In this document: piece by piece, positions 21,854-22,987 of the stretch
How the letters are laid out: each line of letters begins with the position of its first letter
Numbering within the stretch: the first letter of the stretch is position 1
From: Robiginitomaculum sp036478975
GTDB taxonomy: Bacteria > Pseudomonadota > Alphaproteobacteria > Caulobacterales > Maricaulaceae
Direction of reading: 5' to 3'
Length of the DNA: 22,987 bases
NCBI GenBank assembly: GCA_036478975.1
Contig: JAZGFA010000018.1
Span: 1-22,987 of the forward strand
Translations under genes and position numbers: made by a program
Notes under the pieces: generated by a model
The model's input: the letters and a program-made list of their open reading frames with translations, nothing else
Database searches by the model: none
What the model was told of the DNA's origin: nothing

Positions 21854-22987
21854 CTATTGCCGCTGATCTAGGGGCAGGGTGACTGTGAATTTAGCGCCGG
21901 TAATCTGCTCTCCGTTAGGGCTGATACGGTTTTGCGCCGTAATAGAGCCACGATGGGCGCGAATGATTTGCCGGCAAATGGCAAGGCCAAGGCCAGAATG
22001 TGAGCCAAAGGCCGCGCCCTTAGGCCGCTCCGTATAAAATCGGTCAAAAATACTCTCAAGATTATCCGGCGGCACACCCGGCCCGTCATCATCAACGGTC
22101 ATAATGGCAACGCGGCGCTCATCGTCAATGGCCTCACGAACGCGCAGGCGGATTTCCCCGCCCTTGGGCGAAAACGTGATGGCATTGTCGATAAGATTGC
22201 GCACGACTTGGCCAAGCTTCTCGCCGGCGCCCTTGATAATAAGCGGCGCGGCGCTGGCCTCATCGGAGGCAATAAAGCGCACATTCGGCGCGCCGTCCTT
22301 GCGGGTTTGGGTATAAAAATCCGCCATATTAAAGAGTAGCATTTCAAGGTTTACCGGTTCGCCTTCCTCGCGCGCTAGCTCGGCGTCCATGCGCGACGCT
22401 TTGGAAATATCGGTGATGAGCCGGTCCATGCGCGTCACATCATTGAGCAAAATCGCCAGCAACTTACCGCGCTGCTCTTCGGTCTTGGCCGTTTGCAAAG
22501 TCTCGGTGGCAGAGCGCAGGGAGGTGAGCGGGTTTTTAATTTCATGGGCCACATCGGCGGCAAAATTAGCAATGTCATCAATGCGGTCATAAAGCCCGCC
22601 GGTCATATCGCGCAGCACAACGGAGAGGTCGCCGATTTCATCCCTGCGGCCAGACAAATCCGGAATGGCGTCCCGGCTCTCACTGGAGCGGCGAACGATT
22701 TCGGCGGCGCGGGCAAGGCGACGAATGGGCAGGGCAATAAACAGGGTTAAGGCGAGGGAGGAGAGCAGGGCGGTTAAAAACCCCAATATGGCTATGGGAG
22801 CAAAGGCGCGGCGCTCGGACGCTAAAATAGCTTCGACGGAATTGCTCTCAAGGGTGACAACCCCAAGCACGGCCTGCACGCGCGATACGGGCAGGGATAC
22901 GGCGACGATGAGGCTTTCATCGGCGTTATATTGCTCGCCGACCACCGAGTCGCCCAGCAGAGCGCGGCGCACGTCTTGGTCAAGATT
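21854..22987 (-). CDS. chvG: ChvG/ExoS-like sensor histidine kinase, N-terminus beyond the window
   Basis: A two-component sensor kinase; ChvG with ChvI responds to acid and envelope stress in alphaproteobacteria. The frame is open through the window end at 22987, so the first part of the gene (first membrane helix and most of the sensor domain) is missing; the GTG at 22972 is not a real start. Visible are the end of the periplasmic domain, a membrane helix (LGFLTALLSSLALTLFIAL), HAMP (IRRLARAAEIVRRSSESRDAI), the phosphoacceptor His in FAADVAHEIKNPLTSLRSA (about residue 143 from 22972), the N box LIDNAITFSPKGG, DDDGPGVP, FDRFYTERP, and the G2 box SGLGLAI. The identity as ChvG rests on the motif around the His and on its PTS neighbours; the chvI regulator would be expected upstream of the window. 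Confidence 0.88.
   Translation of the reverse strand, partial: NLDQDVRRALLGDSVVGEQYNADESLIVAVSLPVSRVQAVLGVVTLESNSVEAILASERRAFAPIAILGFLTALLSSLALTLFIALPIRRLARAAEIVRRSSESRDAIPDLSGRRDEIGDLSVVLRDMTGGLYDRIDDIANFAADVAHEIKNPLTSLRSATETLQTAKTEEQRGKLLAILLNDVTRMDRLITDISKASRMDAELAREEGEPVNLEMLLFNMADFYTQTRKDGAPNVRFIASDEASAAPLIIKGAGEKLGQVVRNLIDNAITFSPKGGEIRLRVREAIDDERRVAIMTVDDDGPGVPPDNLESIFDRFYTERPKGAAFGSHSGLGLAICRQIIRAHRGSITAQNRISPNGEQITGAKFTVTLPLDQRQ

Overview
The window looks like a chromosomal segment of an alphaproteobacterium, probably of the Caulobacterales/Hyphomonadaceae-Maricaulales type. I infer this from the Caulobacter-style Cpa/Tad pilus locus, from a ChvG/ExoS-like sensor kinase beside a mannose-type EIIA and HPr (a known alphaproteobacterial neighbourhood), and from moderately GC-rich coding DNA. 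No tRNA, rRNA, CRISPR array, insertion sequence or phage gene was seen.

Layout. Positions 1-1760 carry two secreted Pro/Tyr-rich proteins that share a motif block and are otherwise unrecognised; a strong hairpin terminator lies between them. Positions 1774-3299 (minus) hold an SDR oxidoreductase and pyrF as a two-gene unit. Positions 3432-5685 (plus) hold a lemA gene overlapping a DUF2207 membrane protein gene. An MscS-family channel gene (minus, 5700-7343) is divergent from argG (7481-8704), which ends at a bidirectional terminator. Positions 8788-10001 (minus) hold two small exported proteins, one with a DUF11-type domain.

Positions 10142-20579 (plus) form one tightly packed Tad (Flp-type) pilus operon of eleven genes: cpaB, cpaC secretin, a tiny lipoprotein where cpaD is expected, a TadG-like protein, two TadE/TadF-like proteins, cpaE/tadZ, cpaF ATPase, tadB, tadC and tadD. 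The window holds no Flp major pilin and no prepilin peptidase (cpaA/tadV). CpaD seems reduced to a signal peptide plus a tail, and CpaE lacks both the N-terminal receiver-like domain and both Walker A lysines. This slimmed-down Tad machine is the most unusual content.

Positions 20568-22987 (minus) hold a ChvG-like sensor kinase (cut by the window end), then an EIIA-HPr-lipoprotein unit joined by TAATG stop/start overlaps. The last gene encodes a lipoprotein with a TonB C-terminal-like domain, an unexpected partner for a PTS phosphocarrier. The hprK gene often found between chvG and EIIA in this group is absent; instead there is a 112-nt gap with a perfect inverted repeat touching the EIIA ribosome binding site.
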